Below are positions 7,610 through 16,298 of a stretch of DNA of 64,000 bases, piece after piece. The stretch is taken from contig NZ_RHOQ01000001.1 in NCBI RefSeq assembly GCF_003946605.1, positions 434,001 to 498,000 on the forward strand, read 5' to 3'. The translations under genes and the position numbers were made by a program. A model generated the notes under the pieces. It saw only the letters and a list, made by a program, of their open reading frames with translations, was not told where the DNA came from and did no database searches. The stretch's first letter is position 1. Every line of letters begins with the position of its first letter. Source of the DNA: Companilactobacillus baiquanensis (lineage in GTDB: Bacteria > Bacillota > Bacilli > Lactobacillales > Lactobacillaceae).

Positions 7610-8908
7610 TTAAAAATTAACTAGTCGCTTCAAATCGGAAATGAAATTAGGATATGAGACATCGATCGCCTCAATATTTTTAATTTGGAATGGAGTTGTA
7701 GTTAAATTAGAAGCTATCACAAGCATCATTGCGATTCGGTGATCTTTATGACTATCTACGTCATCTTTAACTTTGATCTGCTGATTTCCTTCTATCACGA
7801 TCGAGTCAGCATTTATTTGCATAATAATTCCTAACTTAGCTAGTTCGGTCCGCATAATTCTAACTCGTTCACTATTTTGAAGATAGACATCTTGTACTTC
7901 TTCAATAATAGTTCTTCCGGTTGCTTGTGAAGCAATCAAAGCAATCAGAGGTATTTCATCTATAATCGTTGGAACTTGTTCAGCAGTTATAGTAGTTCCA
8001 TGAAGCGATTGAGTACCGACTGTTAAATCGCCATATGGTTCAATATTATCTACACGATTACTAATATCTATTTTTCCACCCATTTGCTTGATAACATCTA
8101 AAAGTCCGATCCTAGTAGGATTTAATCCAACTTTTCTTAAGGTGATTTGACTGTCCTTTGATAACATTGCTCCGACCAGATAAAACGATGCCGATGAAAA
8201 ATCACCAGGAATATTAAGACTCTTTCCCTTTAATTTTGTTTTTTTAGGATCAATTGTAATTATTTTAGAGTTCATATCAATTCCCGCTCCAAAATAGTTA
8301 GCCAAAACTTCAGTATGATCTCTCGTAGGTATCTTACGAATAATCGTAGTTTTAGACTTGGCATATAGTCCAGCCAAAATTAAACTGCTTTTGATTTGTG
8401 CACTTGAGATCTCTTGCTGATAAGTTATCCCATTTAATTCGGTACTTCCTAATATCTTTAAAGGTAAAGCCTCATCTGACACTTGGTTATACTGTACCCC
8501 CATTTGATGTAAGAACGATAAGGTACTACTTTGAGGACGATTTTTTAAGAATTCTCCTCCATCAATAATATATTCCTGTGGTACAGATGCTAAAACACCT
8601 AGTAATAAACTTTCTAGTTCACCTACATTATGTATCTCTAAAGGTTTGTCAGTTGGCTTAAATTGATGATTTGTTCCTTTTATGACCATACTCTTAGTGC
8701 TAGGTTCAGAATGAATTTTCGCACCTAATTCTTTAAAAGTTCGGGCCGTTGTTGCCAAATCTTCAGAGAAAGAAAAGTTACTAAGCTGAGTTACTCCCTT
8801 TGCTAAAGAACCAAACATAATAGCTCGGTGAGCAATACTCTTATCTCCAGGAACAGTTATTTCACCATTTAGTGAATATTTTTTAGGTTGCGTATTAAAG
8901 TTAAACAT
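7610..8908 (-). CDS. aroA: EPSP synthase (AroA) homologue with altered active-site residues
   Basis: At 432 residues it has the full length and the double inside-out barrel layout of 3-phosphoshikimate 1-carboxyvinyltransferase. Conserved: PGDKSIAHR (K23, S24, R28), N94 and G96, R124, SSAQ (168-171), GLNPTR, IDEIP (D317) and DHRIAM (389-394). Altered: the usual N-[SA]-G-T-T-x-R loop reads NVGELES, losing the Thr and Arg, and the usual ELRVKESDR reads DVYLQNSER (340-348), so the PEP-side Lys and the catalytic Glu are Gln and Asn. It may therefore be a weak or non-functional enzyme, or one with a changed role. No other shikimate-pathway gene is near. The ribosome site is weak. It precedes the HAD gene, probably as an operon. 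Confidence 0.8.
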   Translation of the reverse strand: MFNFNTQPKKYSLNGEITVPGDKSIAHRAIMFGSLAKGVTQLSNFSFSEDLATTARTFKELGAKIHSEPSTKSMVIKGTNHQFKPTDKPLEIHNVGELESLLLGVLASVPQEYIIDGGEFLKNRPQSSTLSFLHQMGVQYNQVSDEALPLKILGSTELNGITYQQEISSAQIKSSLILAGLYAKSKTTIIRKIPTRDHTEVLANYFGAGIDMNSKIITIDPKKTKLKGKSLNIPGDFSSASFYLVGAMLSKDSQITLRKVGLNPTRIGLLDVIKQMGGKIDISNRVDNIEPYGDLTVGTQSLHGTTITAEQVPTIIDEIPLIALIASQATGRTIIEEVQDVYLQNSERVRIMRTELAKLGIIMQINADSIVIEGNQQIKVKDDVDSHKDHRIAMMLVIASNLTTTPFQIKNIEAIDVSYPNFISDLKRLVNF

Positions 8909-9033
8909 TTTACCAACTTTTCAAGGAAACTAAGTCCTTTCCTTTCTTATTAATTTGATTTATCAAAATACTTATTAACTCTAAACTAACCAATTTCCTT
9001 CTATAAAACAAATTTTTAGCACTTTTATAAAAT

Positions 9034-9074
9034 AAAAAAACATCACAACTAATGATTCTAGTCGTGATGTTGTC
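9034..9074 (-). terminator. Terminator of the YfcC-type carrier gene
   Basis: On the minus strand ACATCACGACTA / TAGTTGTGATGT around ATTC-type loop, then a seven-base T run. It lies directly after the stop codon at 9076 and isolates this gene from aroA. Confidence 0.87.
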
Positions 9075-9075
9075 A

Positions 9076-10587
9076 TTATTGGAAATTAAAAATTGTACAA
9101 AATGCCAAAAAGATACACGTGAAGACAATGAAAATCAATAATAATTTCCAAATATATTTAAACCAAGTAACAATACCAACATGACCTAGTGCTAGCGATC
9201 CCATAACAATTGCTGACGTCGGAGTAATGAGATTTACTAAACCTGAAGCAATTTGATATGCGGTTACCACAGTCGATCCTGGAACACCAGAGAATCTACC
9301 AATAGGTCCGATAATACCCATTGTTGAAACGGCTAAACCAGAACTTGAAGGAATCAAGAATGACATAGGAATATAAAAAATGTATGTCAAGATAATGAAA
9401 ACAGACGATGACAATCCGTGTAGACCAACTTCACCGGCGTGAAGGATAGTTGCTGAAATATAGCCATTATTCATAATAACTTGAATACCACGAGCAATAG
9501 CCACGATCATTGCTACTTCAACGAAGTCTCTCACACCACCCATAAATGCATCAATAAAGTCTGCTTCCTTCATTTGATAAATAGCCTTGATAACAAGTGA
9601 CGCAAAGAAAATCAAAGTAGTGATCTCAACAAAGCCCCATGTTCCAAAAGGAACCATATCACGTCCAACAAAAGAGCCAATAAATGGCATACTATTCAGC
9701 CATTTTAGAAAATCTGCAAAAAATGTCCATTTAGGATTTAATGTAGCCCAAGGAACAAGACCGATGATCATAATTACAAAGGTCATTATAAAAGCAAACA
9801 AAACCCACTTTTGTCTCTTGGTTAATTCAGTGACCTCAACATCGCTTGATGAAACAAATTCGTCAAGATCCTTCTTGTAACGTTCGTAAACTAACGATTG
9901 ATCTGGTTTATTTTTTACTTTTGCGGCATAACGCATGACATAAATAATACCGATTATTAAAGATAATATTAAAAATACGACCCGAGGCAAAATTCCTTGT
10001 CCTAACGAAATATGGATCGTATCAGATGCTACACCTGTCGCAAATGGGTTAACTGTTGAACCCATACATCCAATTTGAGATCCGATCAAAGTGATCGAAA
10101 TAGCCGTAATAGTATCATACCCAACGCTCAACATAATAGGAATAACAATTGGGACAAAGGCAATAGTTTCCTCGCCCATACCAAAAACCGTCCCGCCTAA
10201 AGCAAATAACGTCATTAAAAATGGAATTAAATATTTTTCTCTACCTTTATACTTTTTAGCCGCAGAGCCAATTCCGTCTGCAAAAGTATTAGTTCTATTA
10301 ACAACTCCTAAAACACCACCAATAACCAAAATATAAAGTGATACGGGAATTGCTCCATCAGTTGTTTTTGTTCCGATCATTCCGTTTATGGGAGCTTCAA
10401 AAATGTCCCATAGTCCTTGAGGACTGCTACTTCGGCTTCGGTAAGTCCCGGCAATAACATTGCCCGCCTTAGTAGTAGCATATTCTCCAGCTGGAATGAT
10501 CCAGGTTAAAATTGCTACAAGAATTATTAGGATAAACAATATGGTAAATGCCGAAGGCATATGCCATTTACTTTTTGTTTCCTGCAT
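9076..10587 (-). CDS. YfcC family membrane carrier (C4-dicarboxylate/basic amino acid carrier superfamily)
   Basis: A 503-residue protein with about 12 membrane segments. It opens with the family's MPSAFTILFIL / IIPAGEY block, then GGVLGVVNRT, the MTLFALGGTVFGMGEETIAF element, GSQIGCMGSTVNPFATG, and in the second half SFLIPSSSGLA and LINLITPTSA-like (SGLVNLITPTSA) motifs. Family knowledge: YfcC/ArcD-like members carry peptides, arginine/ornithine or dicarboxylates; the substrate is uncertain. The start has AAGGGGAGA at a good distance. It stands alone, flanked by a terminator and by the DUF4097 gene, so context does not show its substrate. Confidence 0.85.
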   Translation of the reverse strand: MQETKSKWHMPSAFTILFILIILVAILTWIIPAGEYATTKAGNVIAGTYRSRSSSPQGLWDIFEAPINGMIGTKTTDGAIPVSLYILVIGGVLGVVNRTNTFADGIGSAAKKYKGREKYLIPFLMTLFALGGTVFGMGEETIAFVPIVIPIMLSVGYDTITAISITLIGSQIGCMGSTVNPFATGVASDTIHISLGQGILPRVVFLILSLIIGIIYVMRYAAKVKNKPDQSLVYERYKKDLDEFVSSSDVEVTELTKRQKWVLFAFIMTFVIMIIGLVPWATLNPKWTFFADFLKWLNSMPFIGSFVGRDMVPFGTWGFVEITTLIFFASLVIKAIYQMKEADFIDAFMGGVRDFVEVAMIVAIARGIQVIMNNGYISATILHAGEVGLHGLSSSVFIILTYIFYIPMSFLIPSSSGLAVSTMGIIGPIGRFSGVPGSTVVTAYQIASGLVNLITPTSAIVMGSLALGHVGIVTWFKYIWKLLLIFIVFTCIFLAFCTIFNFQ

Positions 10588-10728
10588 AAACTATCTCCCC
10601 TTATCTTGTAGAATGATACTAAGGATACGTTTATTTCTTACAAATTACAATATCAAATTAGAATTTTTTTAATTATTTTTAATTTTATGTGTATTTATTT
10701 GATAATATGAACAAAAAAATAATGACTA

Positions 10729-12108
10729 TCAGTATAGCTTAACTACACCAGAAGTTGTTTTTCCCTTTATCGTATATTTGGGATCATTTCCAACATGTCC
10801 ATCTTTAAAACTAAAAGTATCATGTTTAAAAATAGAATTTTCTGGAGCTTTAACGACTCCATTATTTGACTGTAAATCAAAGTAGTAATCATTAGGAAAC
10901 ATGGTCAATTTGACTGCACCACTATTTGATTCCGCAATTATATCACCTGTAAGTTCCGTGACATTCAACGAAACCGCACCCGAATGTGTGATCACTGTGC
11001 CACTTCCACCTAGGCCTTCTCCACGAATGGAACCAGAATGTGCCTTTATTTCAAACTTTCCACCTAATACATTATCGATTCTAATAGATCCGCTATGTGC
11101 TAATAATTGTAAAACGTTATTAGACTTAACATTTTCCATTTTGATCCTACCTGAATGAGCATTTATAGACAAATTTTCTACGGATATATTATTAAAATAA
11201 CCGTTACCACTATTTATAATCGTTTTAACCGTGCGCAATCCTGAAATATTGTTCAAATATAGTAGACCAGAAGTATTAGATATTCTCAAATCATGTTTGA
11301 AATTATTAGGTATCAATATTTGTACTCTAACTTTCAAATGTAGAAAACGAGGATAACGTCCTTGTGTGATTCTAAGTGTTTCTGATCCAAAGGACGATTT
11401 AGCAAAATAATCAGGATTATTACGAGACATATACTCTCTTAAAATAATTTTGTCACCATTGATAGGCAAAACTCTCACGGTAGCCGAATCATAGGAAATA
11501 TCTAATCTTTGAACGTCATCAATTGTGAATTCCTGCTCATTTACTAAATTCAAAGTCTCCACATAAACTTCAGTATCCACATTATGATCAAATTGTTCAT
11601 CAAATTTTGAAAATGTATCGCGCACTTTGTCTTCATTTTGTTCAAAATTTATCCCACGCCCGTCAATAGTCATATTGCCAACTTTAACACCATTCTCATC
11701 AGCTTTAAAAATTTTCCCGTCACCAATTGAAACGCCTGTCCCATCAGCTCTAAATGATTTTCCTTCATTGATAAACATCCCTGTTTTATCAATTTTTAAT
11801 TTATCGCCGCCATCGATCGTAATCCCTGATTGGTTAATATCAATTCTGTGTCCATGATCTTGTGTTGATTCATTTTCAGAATCATCGGCCATGACATCAT
11901 CGATAAGTTCAGTAATATCGCCAAATTCATTAAACGACTCTTTGACCGCATTTTCGATTGTTTGACCTTCACTGACCTTATCTTCGGCCGCAGCTACTAA
12001 GTCAGATTGTAATTCTTCAGCTAGTTCATGAATATCTACCGTATCAGGATAATCTTCAAATATTGTTGATAATTGTTTTTTTACAAGTTCTCTAATTTCA
12101 TTATTCAT
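10729..12108 (-). CDS. DUF4097 beta-helix protein with DUF1700-like N-terminus (LiaX-like)
   Basis: A 459-residue soluble protein. Residues ~1-75 form an acidic helical region like the DUF1700/HAAS domain that often travels with PadR regulators. Residues ~88-150 are a run of short beta-strand repeats rich in Gly, Asp and Ile (patterns like GxTIDGGD, GMFINEG, GVSIGDG). Residues ~195-459 are a DUF4097 right-handed beta-helix with repeating NSGNG, AHSGRI, AHSGSI, AHSGSIRG, THSGAV, SNSGAV blocks. No signal peptide or anchor is seen. Family knowledge: DUF4097 proteins such as enterococcal LiaX take part in envelope-stress sensing. It begins two bases after the PadR stop, so the two are one operon. 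Role here is inferred. Confidence 0.82.
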   Translation of the reverse strand: MNNEIRELVKKQLSTIFEDYPDTVDIHELAEELQSDLVAAAEDKVSEGQTIENAVKESFNEFGDITELIDDVMADDSENESTQDHGHRIDINQSGITIDGGDKLKIDKTGMFINEGKSFRADGTGVSIGDGKIFKADENGVKVGNMTIDGRGINFEQNEDKVRDTFSKFDEQFDHNVDTEVYVETLNLVNEQEFTIDDVQRLDISYDSATVRVLPINGDKIILREYMSRNNPDYFAKSSFGSETLRITQGRYPRFLHLKVRVQILIPNNFKHDLRISNTSGLLYLNNISGLRTVKTIINSGNGYFNNISVENLSINAHSGRIKMENVKSNNVLQLLAHSGSIRIDNVLGGKFEIKAHSGSIRGEGLGGSGTVITHSGAVSLNVTELTGDIIAESNSGAVKLTMFPNDYYFDLQSNNGVVKAPENSIFKHDTFSFKDGHVGNDPKYTIKGKTTSGVVKLY

Positions 12109-12110
12109 AA

Positions 12111-12452
12111 TTAATTGATCCTTCCAAGAATTAAGTCGTCAATAACGTGTTTGGCAAAATTCCATTCTTTAACATTATTATTTAAAGTCTCAATGCCCTT
12201 TTGAGTGATTTTGTAATATTTTCGTCTGCCACCTTGGCTTTCATCACCCCAATAACTTTCAATATCATCGTTTTTTTCTAAGCGCCTAAAAACTGTATAC
12301 AAAGTAGCTTCATTTAATTCATATGATTCATGACTTAATTTTTTGATCATTTTGGCTATCTCATATCCGTAACTATCGCCTTGACTAAGGATGTTCAAAA
12401 CGATCGTAGTTGTATGTCCACGAATTATATCTTTGGAAATTATCGGCTTCAT
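12111..12452 (-). CDS. PadR family transcriptional regulator
   Basis: A 113-residue winged-helix protein. The N-terminal wHTH carries the PadR signature IVLNILSQGDSYGYEIAKMI (about 17-36) and LNEATLYTVFRRLEKND..., followed by GGRRKYYKIT in the wing and a short dimerising C-terminal helix. The start at 12452 has GAAAGGAAG nine bases upstream; earlier in-frame codons lie within the promoter. PadR proteins are usually autorepressors released by a ligand or partner. Here the gene is first in an operon with the DUF4097 protein and its promoter carries a palindrome over the -10 element, suggesting autoregulation. Confidence 0.9.
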   Translation of the reverse strand: MKPIISKDIIRGHTTTIVLNILSQGDSYGYEIAKMIKKLSHESYELNEATLYTVFRRLEKNDDIESYWGDESQGGRRKYYKITQKGIETLNNNVKEWNFAKHVIDDLILGRIN

Positions 12453-12473
12453 AAAATATCTTCCTTTCAATAA

Positions 12474-12506
12474 ATACAATGTATCACCAACTACTGTGTG
12501 TGTCAA
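12474..12506 (-). promoter_or_regulatory. padR-DUF4097 promoter with candidate PadR operator
   Basis: Minus strand TTGACA (12501-12506), 17-base spacer, TACATT (12478-12483). The -10 lies inside the palindrome ATACATTGTAT (12474-12484), the kind of ATAC/GTAT or ATGT/ACAT symmetric site PadR proteins use. Binding there would block RNA polymerase, so self-repression is likely. Confidence 0.6.
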
Positions 12507-12525
12507 AGTAATTATTTCAATAGAG

Positions 12526-12566
12526 TAAAAAAGACGAGCAATCCTTTGAGATTACTCGTCTTTTTA
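12526..12566 (-). terminator. Terminator of the aldehyde dehydrogenase gene
   Basis: GACGAGCAATC / GATTACTCGTC with a six-base loop and A/T runs on both sides, directly after the stop at 12573. On the minus strand it is followed by TTTTTTACTC. Confidence 0.8.
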
Positions 12567-12572
12567 TTCAAA

Positions 12573-13940
12573 TTATTTATACAATATGGTTTTGGCATTT
12601 GCGAACTCTTTTATTCCCAAATCACTTAATTCACGACCATAGCCTGATTTCTTAACTCCGCCAAAGGGAATTTCTGCATGTGAAGTCATGACTTGATTTA
12701 TCGCAACCATTCCCGTTTCAATATGTCTAGCTAAACTTTGAGCTCGTTCTACATCTGTCGAATAAATAGCTCCACCTAAACCATAATTGGAATAGTTAGC
12801 TATCTTAATAGCTTCAATATCATCTTTAACAGATAACACTTGAGCTACTGGCCCAAATAATTCTTGGTCATACATGGGATTATCAGGTGTCATTCCTGAA
12901 ATTATCAAAGGATTAAAGCTGGCACCCGGACCACTTATTTTATTGTTATCTCCCCAAATTACTTTTGATCCTCCAGAAATAGCATCATCAACTTGTTTCT
13001 TTAATTTCTCTTGGGCTGACTTGGACGATAGTGGTGCCAAGGTGGTATTTAAGTCTAGCGGATCTCCTATCCTTCTCTTGGCAAATTCAGCACTAATACC
13101 TTCAATAAAGTCATTATAAACTTTTTGATTTACTATAAAGCGTTTTGCAGAAGTACAGGCTTGACCGGCATTGCCTAAACGTGCTGATATAGCATTTTTA
13201 ATTGCTAATTTTAGATCGGCATCATCTAAAACTATCAAGACATCTGTTCCGCCTAATTCCATCGTTGATTTCTTTAAATTTCTCCCAGCTTCAGCAGCCA
13301 ATGTCATTCCAGCTCTTTCAGAACCAGTTAAGGCCACTCCTTGAACTCTAGGATCAGCAATAATACGATTTACTTGATCATAACTAATAAAGAGATTTTT
13401 AAACGCTCCAATTGGTAAGTCTGCTTTGATAAGCGCCTCTTCAAAGGCTTGTGCGGCTTCTGGCACAATACTAGCATGTTTTAGAATAGTTGGATTACCA
13501 ATTATATAATTAGGCGCAAAAACTCTCATAACTTGCATAAATGGAAAATTCCATGGTTCAACCGCCATAATTGCACCTATTGAATCATATTCAACATAAG
13601 CATAATTATTATCTATTTCATATGGCTGATTTTTTAATAAAGAATCCCCATTCTGAGCATAGTATTCAGCAAATTCAGCTGTTTTAATGACTTCTTGTTG
13701 CGATTCTTCAAAAAGTTTACCCATATTAAGAGTTAAAATTTTGGCATAATAATCAGTATTGACCCTTAATTCATCAGCAATCTTTTTTAGATTCTTTTCT
13801 CTTTCTAAAATGGGTTGATGTTTCGCATCCATATAAAATTCGTGAGCATTTTCCAATGCTCGTTCAACTTCTAGATCAGTCGCATTGGGAAACTCTCTAA
13901 TTAACTTTCCATCAAATGGGTTAATCGCTTTATAAGTCAT
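12573..13940 (-). CDS. NAD(P)-dependent aldehyde dehydrogenase, succinate-semialdehyde type
   Basis: A 455-residue class-3-type ALDH fold enzyme, the length of GabD/Sad-like proteins. Active-site residues are clear: the EPWNFP oxyanion Asn (N131), the general base E228 in MELGGTD, and the nucleophile C262 in GNAGQACTSAKR. LTGSERAG marks the nucleotide-binding site and the C-terminal PFGGVKKSGYGRE is intact. It oxidises an aldehyde to its acid; succinate semialdehyde is the best guess. No GABA or 4-aminobutyrate gene is adjacent. It has its own promoter (13968-13996) and terminator, so it is monocistronic. Start ATG follows AAAGGAGG. Confidence 0.87.
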   Translation of the reverse strand: MTYKAINPFDGKLIREFPNATDLEVERALENAHEFYMDAKHQPILEREKNLKKIADELRVNTDYYAKILTLNMGKLFEESQQEVIKTAEFAEYYAQNGDSLLKNQPYEIDNNYAYVEYDSIGAIMAVEPWNFPFMQVMRVFAPNYIIGNPTILKHASIVPEAAQAFEEALIKADLPIGAFKNLFISYDQVNRIIADPRVQGVALTGSERAGMTLAAEAGRNLKKSTMELGGTDVLIVLDDADLKLAIKNAISARLGNAGQACTSAKRFIVNQKVYNDFIEGISAEFAKRRIGDPLDLNTTLAPLSSKSAQEKLKKQVDDAISGGSKVIWGDNNKISGPGASFNPLIISGMTPDNPMYDQELFGPVAQVLSVKDDIEAIKIANYSNYGLGGAIYSTDVERAQSLARHIETGMVAINQVMTSHAEIPFGGVKKSGYGRELSDLGIKEFANAKTILYK

Positions 13941-13967
13941 AAAATGCCTCCTTTAGTAATCGATTTC

Positions 13968-13996
13968 AAGATACGTTTTTTAACGATCTTTGTCAA
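13968..13996 (-). promoter_or_regulatory. Promoter of the aldehyde dehydrogenase gene
   Basis: Minus strand TTGACA, 17-base spacer, TATCTT, about 28 bases before the start codon. A close sigma-A match. Confidence 0.65.
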
Positions 13997-14017
13997 TTCA
14001 TTAGGTATTTTATAACT

Positions 14018-14371
14018 TTACCTTACTGCCCCTTTGGGACTGATCCCCAAAGTTATTCGACCTAAACGGCTGATACGTGTCATTTGCCAAGCTGGACTCC
14101 AAACAACATCAACAGATACATCATTTATTCCTTCGATTTCCTTTAATGACTGCTTAATTGCTACTGGAACCTCACCAATACAAGCGCAACCAACCTCTGA
14201 AAAAGTTATCACGACATTACAGTGACCTTCTTCATTTAAATTTATTTCATAAATGAATCCTAAATTATAAATATCTAATCCTATTTCTGGTTCAATTATT
14301 TTTTCAAATTTTTCGATCATCTGATCACTAACTAAAGCAGCCTGATCGTTTAATTTTATATCTTCTCTCAT
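14018..14371 (-). CDS. MIP18/SufT-like Fe-S cluster assembly factor (DUF59)
   Basis: A 117-residue protein of the MIP18/PaaD family. The diagnostic EPEIGLDIYNLGFIYEI block spans about residues 27-43, and VGCACIGEVP (C62, C64) holds the conserved cysteine of the family loop, followed by a second beta-alpha unit. The start at 14371 was chosen because AAAGGTG lies nine bases upstream; a GTG at 14383 would overlap it. Family knowledge: SufT-type proteins help deliver Fe-S clusters to client enzymes. It lies 21 bp downstream of ilvD, an Fe-S enzyme, in one apparent operon, suggesting IlvD is a client. It is not in the suf operon at 25.8-31 kb. Confidence 0.85.
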   Translation of the reverse strand: MREDIKLNDQAALVSDQMIEKFEKIIEPEIGLDIYNLGFIYEINLNEEGHCNVVITFSEVGCACIGEVPVAIKQSLKEIEGINDVSVDVVWSPAWQMTRISRLGRITLGISPKGAVR

Positions 14372-14392
14372 ATAACCAAACACCTTTATAAA

Positions 14393-16099
14393 TTATTTAT
14401 CGTCTCGGTTCCAAAAATCAGTGATAGCACCTTTGGATGAACTGGAAACAAGATGTGCGTATTTACCTAGTACACCTCTTGAATATAGTGGAGGGATCAC
14501 TGTTTCATTTTTACGCTTTTCAAATTCTTCACTCGAAATATCTACCGTGATCTCTCGAGTATCCTGATCAATGACAACTTCATCGCCATCTTTTAGATAA
14601 GCAATTGGTCCGCCATCTTGAGCTTCAGGTGCAATATGTCCAACAACAAAGCCGTGCGACCCACCAGAAAATCTTCCATCAGTTAATAAAGCAACCGATT
14701 CATCTTGACCTTTACCAACTAAAATACCTGAAAGAGACAACATCTCGGGCATTCCAGGACCACCTTTTGGTCCAACATAACGAACCACTAAAACATCACC
14801 ATCGACGACTTTATCAGCTAAAACTGCTTCAATAGCATCTTCTTCATTATTAAAGACCTTGGCTGGTCCAACATGACGTCTAGTTTTTAATCCCGATACT
14901 TTGGCAACTGCTCCTTCTGGAGCTAAATTACCATGTAAAATTATTAAAGGACCGTCTTTACGTTTAGGGTGATCTAAAGGCATGATAACTTTTTGCCCAG
15001 ATTTTAAATCCTCAACGTCCTTTAAATTTTCCGCAACTGTTTTACCAGTTACAGTTAGGCAATCACCATGTAAATATCCATTTTCGTATAACAATTTCAT
15101 AACAGCTGAAACACCACCGGCATTATATAGATCCTGAAATACATATTGTCCACTTGGCTTTAAATCAGCAATATGAGGAACTCTCTTTTGAATCGTATTA
15201 AAATCATCAATTGTTAATTCAACATTGGCAGCATGCGCCATTGCTAATAAATGCAAAACAGAATTAGTTGAACCACCTAAAGCCATAACAACAGTGATTG
15301 CATTCTCAAAAGCATCACGAGTCATAATATCTTTAGGATAAATACCTTTTTCAAGTAATTTTAAGACAGCTTCTCCGGCTGCTTCTACATCTTTCTTTTT
15401 AGCTTCTGTAGTAGCTGGGTGTGAAGCAGATCCTGGTAAGCTCATCCCCATTGCTTCAATTGCTGATGCCATCGTATTGGCTGTGTACATACCACCACAA
15501 CCACCAGGTCCAGGACAGGAATTACATTCAATATCTCGTACTTCTTGTGCACTAACATCTCCATGATTCCACTTACCAACTGCTTCAAAAACAGAAACCA
15601 AGTCAATATCTTTACCATCTAAATTACCAGGAGAAATTGTTCCTCCATAGACAAAGATTGCTGGAATTTCAGCATTGGCGATTGCAATCATACTTCCAGG
15701 CATATTTTTATCACATCCACCGACAGTAACAAGTGCATCACAATTATGCCCTCTAACCGCAGCTTCAACTGAATCCGCAATAATATCTCTTGAAGGTAAT
15801 GAATAGCTCATCCCTGGAGTACCCATTGAAATACCATCAGAAACTGTAATTGTTACAAATTGAACTGGCCAACCACCAGCAGTAATGACACCTTCTTTTG
15901 CTAATTCACCTAAGCCTCTTAAATGCATATTACAAGGTGTATTTTCAGCCCAAGTGCTAATTACACCTACAATCGGTTTCTCAAAATCCTCATCTTTCAT
16001 ACCAGTAGCACGCATTAAAGCACGATTTGGCGACTTAACCATACCGTCGTATACGTGACTTCTGATTCTAAGATCCTTTTTTGATTGTTCGTTTGTCAC
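14393..16099 (-). CDS. ilvD: Dihydroxy-acid dehydratase
   Basis: A 568-residue enzyme converting 2,3-dihydroxy-isovalerate or -3-methylvalerate into the 2-keto acid in valine/isoleucine synthesis. The three cluster cysteines are visible: C56 in NTPCN, C129 in GGCDKNMPG and C199 in [32 protein letters not shown] near the C-terminus is the substrate-binding signature. The start is the GTG at 16099, nine bases after AGAGGAA. No ilvB, ilvC, ilvE or leu genes are in the window, so the gene may be a remnant of the pathway or serve another dehydration. It forms an operon with the SufT-like gene. Confidence 0.93.
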   Translation of the reverse strand: MTNEQSKKDLRIRSHVYDGMVKSPNRALMRATGMKDEDFEKPIVGVISTWAENTPCNMHLRGLGELAKEGVITAGGWPVQFVTITVSDGISMGTPGMSYSLPSRDIIADSVEAAVRGHNCDALVTVGGCDKNMPGSMIAIANAEIPAIFVYGGTISPGNLDGKDIDLVSVFEAVGKWNHGDVSAQEVRDIECNSCPGPGGCGGMYTANTMASAIEAMGMSLPGSASHPATTEAKKKDVEAAGEAVLKLLEKGIYPKDIMTRDAFENAITVVMALGGSTNSVLHLLAMAHAANVELTIDDFNTIQKRVPHIADLKPSGQYVFQDLYNAGGVSAVMKLLYENGYLHGDCLTVTGKTVAENLKDVEDLKSGQKVIMPLDHPKRKDGPLIILHGNLAPEGAVAKVSGLKTRRHVGPAKVFNNEEDAIEAVLADKVVDGDVLVVRYVGPKGGPGMPEMLSLSGILVGKGQDESVALLTDGRFSGGSHGFVVGHIAPEAQDGGPIAYLKDGDEVVIDQDTREITVDISSEEFEKRKNETVIPPLYSRGVLGKYAHLVSSSSKGAITDFWNRDDK

Positions 16100-16268
16100 A
16101 ATAAACACTTCCTCTATGATTAAATTAAATTACATCAAGTTAATATAATTATAATTTATCGTAATTCTAGCACAGATTTATTGGTCAAAATATCAAATTT
16201 GCAATTAGTTGAAAACTTAGTATATTCCCTAATATACCTTTCTAATAATCAACTAGAAAAATTAGAAT

Positions 16269-16298
16269 AAAAAAAATACCGACTTCGTCGGTATTAAA
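16269..16298 (-). terminator. Terminator of the pyr operon
   Basis: AATACCGAC / GTCGGTATT with a four-base GAAG loop followed on the minus strand by an eight-base T run. The pyrD stop codon (16294-16296) touches the stem. Confidence 0.9.
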
